Below, piece after piece: positions 15,093-16,877 of a stretch of DNA of 16,877 nt. The DNA comes from an uncultured Bacilli bacterium. Its GTDB lineage: Bacteria; Bacillota_I; Bacilli_A; RF39; UBA660. Within the stretch, counting starts at the first letter, position 1, and each line of letters opens with the position of its first letter. The notes beneath the pieces were generated by a model. The model searched no databases. It was not told the DNA's origin and saw nothing but the letters and a program-made list of their open reading frames with translations. The stretch is from the NCBI GenBank assembly GCA_948760655.1, contig CAQBKK010000023.1:1-16877 (forward strand), read 5' to 3'. The position numbers were made by a program, and so were the translations under genes.

Positions 15093-15419
15093 TTAAAATA
15101 ATAATTTATTTTTTCTTAATTCAAAATCCAAAGATTTTTTACTAGTTGTATCATTAATTGCTTTATTAACAGAAACACCTGCTTTTAATACAACAATAGG
15201 ACGAATTCCAAAACTAGTTGTACTATTATGCCAACCCTTTCATTTTTATAAACTTCACCAAATCCATATAATAACTCACCAGTTACACTTACATTCCGAC
15301 CATAACAATATAACCACCCATAATGACAACGTAAATATGCACATGAGACTAACCAATACTCAACTGGAGTTTCACTTTAAAACCTCTTGTCTACCATCCC
15401 CAAACTTGATTTTAATAAA
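15093..15419 (-). pseudogene. Decayed C-terminal fragment of a DUF6273-like surface protein
   Basis: Minus-strand translation gives IKFGDGRQEVLK, a frameshift, then SETPVEYWLVSCAYLRCHYG and YCYGRNVSVTGELLYGFGEV. A second frameshift leads to GHNSTTSFGIRPIVVLKAGV, then SVNKAINDTTSKKSLDFEL, stopping at 15093. The order YWL(A/V)S ... FG(I/V)RP(I/V)V(V/S)LK is the C-terminal signature of large DUF6273-type secreted or cell-surface proteins common in gut Bacillota. The N-terminal part is missing and the frame is broken twice, so this is a remnant. Confidence 0.6.
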
Positions 15420-15445
15420 AAAATTACTTTATATAATCATAATTT

Positions 15446-15499
15446 GAATAACATTAAAAAATTAGTATTCAATGTTATTCCTTCTAAATACTAATTTTT
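15446..15499. repeat. Interlocked perfect inverted repeats (10 bp and 13 bp)
   Basis: GAATAACATT (15446-15455) pairs with AATGTTATTC (15471-15480). AAAAATTAGTATT (15457-15469) pairs with AATACTAATTTTT (15487-15499). The arms alternate A-B-A'-B', so the two hairpins cannot form fully at the same time. The 13-bp hairpin ends in a T-tract on both strands and could terminate transcription in either direction; the 10-bp one is placed as a competing fold. Confidence 0.6.
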
Positions 15500-15544
15500 A
15501 TATGGTTGCCCTAACATTATATTTAACATTTAAAAAAAGCTTTC

Positions 15545-15560
15545 GTCGAACCATGTCGAA
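15545..15560 (+). promoter_or_regulatory. Tandem GTCGAA boxes upstream of the small-RNA promoter
   Basis: GTCGAA occurs at 15545-15550 and again at 15555-15560, exactly 10 bp apart, so both face the same side of the helix. They sit immediately upstream of the -35 at 15565. The second box is preceded by T and matches the core TGTCGAA of Spo0A boxes. Tandem direct repeats at this distance are typical of response-regulator activator sites. No regulator gene is nearby, so the binding protein is inferred only. Confidence 0.4.
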
Positions 15561-15564
15561 TCGC

Positions 15565-15592
15565 TTGCAAAAGAATAAAAACACATTATAAT
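15565..15592 (+). promoter_or_regulatory. Plus-strand promoter for the predicted small RNA
   Basis: -35 TTGCAA (15565-15570), 16-base spacer, perfect -10 TATAAT (15587-15592). Transcription would begin at about 15599-15601, exactly at the first base of the long stem that opens the predicted RNA. No protein gene follows on this strand. Confidence 0.65.
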
Positions 15593-15599
15593 ACGAACT

Positions 15600-15738
15600 C
15601 GTGTTACTTAGTTCACCAACAAACCAAATTCAGGGGGTTTTTGATTCAACTAATTTTAAAATAAAACTAAGTAACACAATCTACATTTTTAAAGTAAAAG
15701 AACTATACATTCCTCCCCGTACAGTTCTTTTATTTTTT
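15600..15738 (+). ncRNA. Predicted structured small RNA, about 139 nt
   Basis: The predicted transcript begins with GTGTTACTTAGTT (15601-15613), which pairs perfectly with AACTAAGTAACAC (15665-15677). This 13-bp stem closes a 77-nt domain that holds a smaller AAACC/GGTTT hairpin. A short AT-rich linker leads to a terminator (15695-15738) whose loop is ATTCCTCCCC. A promoter is correctly positioned upstream and there is a clear 3' end. No plausible ORF with a ribosome site lies inside. C-rich loops of this kind pair with Shine-Dalgarno sites in several regulatory RNAs of Bacillota, for example the staphylococcal Rsa RNAs. It does not look like tmRNA, 6S, SRP RNA, RNase P RNA or a riboswitch known to me. 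The 3' end converges on sufU. Confidence 0.55.
15695..15738 (+). terminator. Terminator of the small RNA, probably shared with sufU on the other strand
   Basis: A 10-bp stem, TAAAAGAACT/AGTTCTTTTA, has one A-C mismatch and three further pairs above it, a 10-base C-rich loop, and then TTTTTT (15733-15738). On the minus strand the same hairpin starts at the sufU stop codon and is followed by a broken T-tract, so it may work in both directions. Confidence 0.75.
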
Positions 15739-16155
15739 ATAAATATCCAATGCTTTTCTTACACCTTTATAAGGAAGCAAAGCACAAGTCTTTCTATTTC
15801 CTTGCTTATAAATCGTATTATAAACAATTCCCTCTCCTAACACTTCTTCATTATATTCACACTCGTTTACCATAGATTCAAAATGAGAAATATAAGATTC
15901 TGCCTCTTCTATCGTTTTTCCAAGCAAATTTATAATCATAATAGAAGTCGAAGAAGTAGAAATAGCACACGCTTCTCCTTGAAACTTAATATCCTTAATA
16001 ACACCATCTTCTACTAAAAGATACAAATCTATGTTATCAATGCAAGATTCATTATTGGTATTTACTTTTATATAACGTTCATCTTGAACGCTCTCTTTAT
16101 TTTTAGGATTTTGATAATGATCTAAAATAATAGCACGTCTTAAATTTTCATCCAT
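15730..16155 (-). CDS. sufU: SufU, iron-sulfur assembly protein (IscU-fold, zinc-dependent sulfurtransferase)
   Basis: The 141-residue protein is the usual SufU length. The conserved zinc and sulfur-acceptor residues are in place: Cys38 and Asp40 in ESCIDN, Cys63 in GEACAISTSST and Cys124 in RKTCALLPYKG. The insert between the second and third Cys that separates SufU from IscU is present (about 80-112). SufU accepts persulfide from the cysteine desulfurase SufS and passes it to the SufBCD scaffold in the cytoplasm. The first motif reads SCID instead of the commoner TCGD. AAGGAG precedes the ATG, which overlaps the sufS stop codon (TAATG). No sufB follows; the next element downstream is the convergent small RNA, so sufBCD must lie outside the window. 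Confidence 0.93.
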   Translation of the reverse strand: MDENLRRAIILDHYQNPKNKESVQDERYIKVNTNNESCIDNIDLYLLVEDGVIKDIKFQGEACAISTSSTSIMIINLLGKTIEEAESYISHFESMVNECEYNEEVLGEGIVYNTIYKQGNRKTCALLPYKGVRKALDIYKK

Positions 16156-16877
16156 TATAACATCTCCTTCAAAATTTTTTCTTTATCACTTAAAAGTTCC
16201 ACTAATGCATCAATTTCTTCAAATGTATTATAAAAATACAAACTAACACGAATCGTATTATTAACTCCTACTTCTTTTTTTAAAATTTTTGCACAATGAT
16301 TCCCTGCTCTCACACAAATATTATATTTATTTAAGTAGTACGCTACATCTTGACTAAAAATATCTGCAACATTAAAAGAAACTATACCACTATCACTCTC
16401 AATATTAATAATATCTAAATGAGGTATTAAAATCAATTTATCAATCAAATACTGCCGCAAAGTTTTTTCATAATCTGCAATTTGTTCCATTCTGGTACGA
16501 TTTAAATAACGAATAGCTTCTCCAAAAGCAATAACTCCTGCAATATTCGGTGTCCCTGGCTCTAATCTTGTAGGCAAACCTTTTAAAAATACGGAAGATT
16601 CATTATCAAAAGATTCATTCATTCCTCCCCCTAAAATAAGTGGTTCGACATTTTCTAAAAGTTCTTTTTTTCCATACAAGACACCAACACCTGTAGGTCC
16701 ACACATCTTATGAGCAGAAAAAGACATAAAATCAATATCTAAATCTTGGACATCTGTTTTTATATGACCAATACTTTGTGCGGCATCTAAAACAACAAAA
16801 ATATTATGTTGATGAGCAAATTATGTAATTTCCTTGATAGGACGAATATCTCCAATAACATTAGTAATATAAGCAAG
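16155..16877 (-). pseudogene. sufS: SufS cysteine desulfurase, 3' part, interrupted by an in-frame TAA
   Basis: The frame is continuous with SufS from the window edge. The first part reads AYITNVIGDIRPIKEIT, then TAA (16821-16823), then FAHQHNIFVVLDAAQSIGH with the cofactor-binding Asp, and SFSAHKMCGPTGVGVLYG with the PLP Lys. The catalytic loop RAGNHCAK carries the active-site Cys, and the normal C-terminus follows. Apart from the nonsense codon, most likely a changed GAA Glu codon, the protein looks fully functional. The longest remaining ATG-started frame (16155-16727) lacks the PLP Asp and should be inactive alone. Either the gene is a very recent pseudogene or the base is a sequencing or assembly error; the good conservation of sufU favours error or very recent loss. 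The N-terminal half is beyond the right edge. The stop overlaps the sufU start. Confidence 0.85.

Noticed and set aside
14520..15419. Stop-codon recoding (TGA as Trp or TAA/TAG as Gln)
   Set aside because: All three stops and frameshifts occur in the remnants, while intact genes in the window use TGG for Trp and all three codons as stops.
15601..15677. Short invertible DNA element, because of the 13-bp inverted repeats
   Set aside because: The 51-bp interior contains no promoter or gene start, no recombinase gene is nearby, and the promoter lies outside the repeats; an RNA stem explains the symmetry better.
15600..15680. preQ1-type or other metabolite riboswitch, suggested by AAAACTAAG near the 3' side
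   Set aside because: The hairpin and C-rich tail of preQ1-I are absent, and no gene follows on the same strand.
15601..15840. 79-codon plus-strand frame starting with GTG at the small-RNA start
   Set aside because: Its start would coincide with the transcript start and have no ribosome site, and half of it is antisense to sufU.
1..16877. CRISPR arrays, tRNA or rRNA genes, IS transposases, origins
   Set aside because: None seen: no regularly spaced repeats, no cloverleaf with a recognisable T-loop, no transposase or integrase motifs and no DnaA-box cluster.

Overview
The window is strongly AT-rich and uses the standard code: TGG encodes Trp in conserved motifs, and TAA, TAG and TGA all act as stops. 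Shine-Dalgarno sites are strong. The gene content (SufS/SufU, a YtxH-like protein, a CmpB-type membrane protein, a TetR/ABC-2 exporter operon, a GufA-type ZIP transporter) points to a low-GC Bacillota, possibly one of the reduced uncultured gut Bacilli lineages. That placement is inference; no rRNA gene is present. Nearly every gene lies on the minus strand. The exceptions are the ZIP transporter and a predicted small RNA.

Layout from low to high coordinate. Positions 1-2683 hold an edge-truncated membrane-anchored protein, a single-pass surface protein with its own promoter, a CmpB/PF06541 membrane protein split by a one-base slip in a run of nine T, a YtxH-like protein and a TfoX-N protein. 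The TfoX-N gene is coupled to the F420-ligase-like gene upstream of it (2661-3416). Positions 3533-5959 hold a DUF2130 coiled-coil protein with a PD-(D/E)XK-like signature and two unrecognised genes. Two copies of a 29-bp terminator repeat close transcripts in this part. Positions 6009-9905 are a self-contained drug- or peptide-efflux type operon (tetR, ATPase, permease, permease; every junction overlaps). It is driven by a clear sigma-A promoter that sits on a 28-bp imperfect palindrome and shares its -35 element with the terminator of the preceding gene.

Positions 9961-13591 hold an unrecognised 725-residue protein with about five 30-34-residue helical repeats and a very good promoter. Next to it is a two-gene unit in which a small HEXXH metallopeptidase overlaps by ATGA with a DUF5131 (Gp37/Gp68-type) Cys-motif protein. 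Positions 13677-14480 encode the ZIP metal transporter with its own terminator.

The 1.25 kb from 14480 to 15730 has no intact gene. It contains two decayed gene remnants on the minus strand, a pair of interlocked perfect inverted repeats (10 bp and 13 bp), two GTCGAA boxes exactly one helical turn apart, a plus-strand promoter, and a predicted small RNA of about 139 nt. The RNA starts with a closed 77-nt stem-loop domain and ends in a terminator whose loop is C-rich and anti-Shine-Dalgarno-like. This is the most interesting part of the window. The window ends in sufU and sufS, and sufS carries an in-frame TAA.
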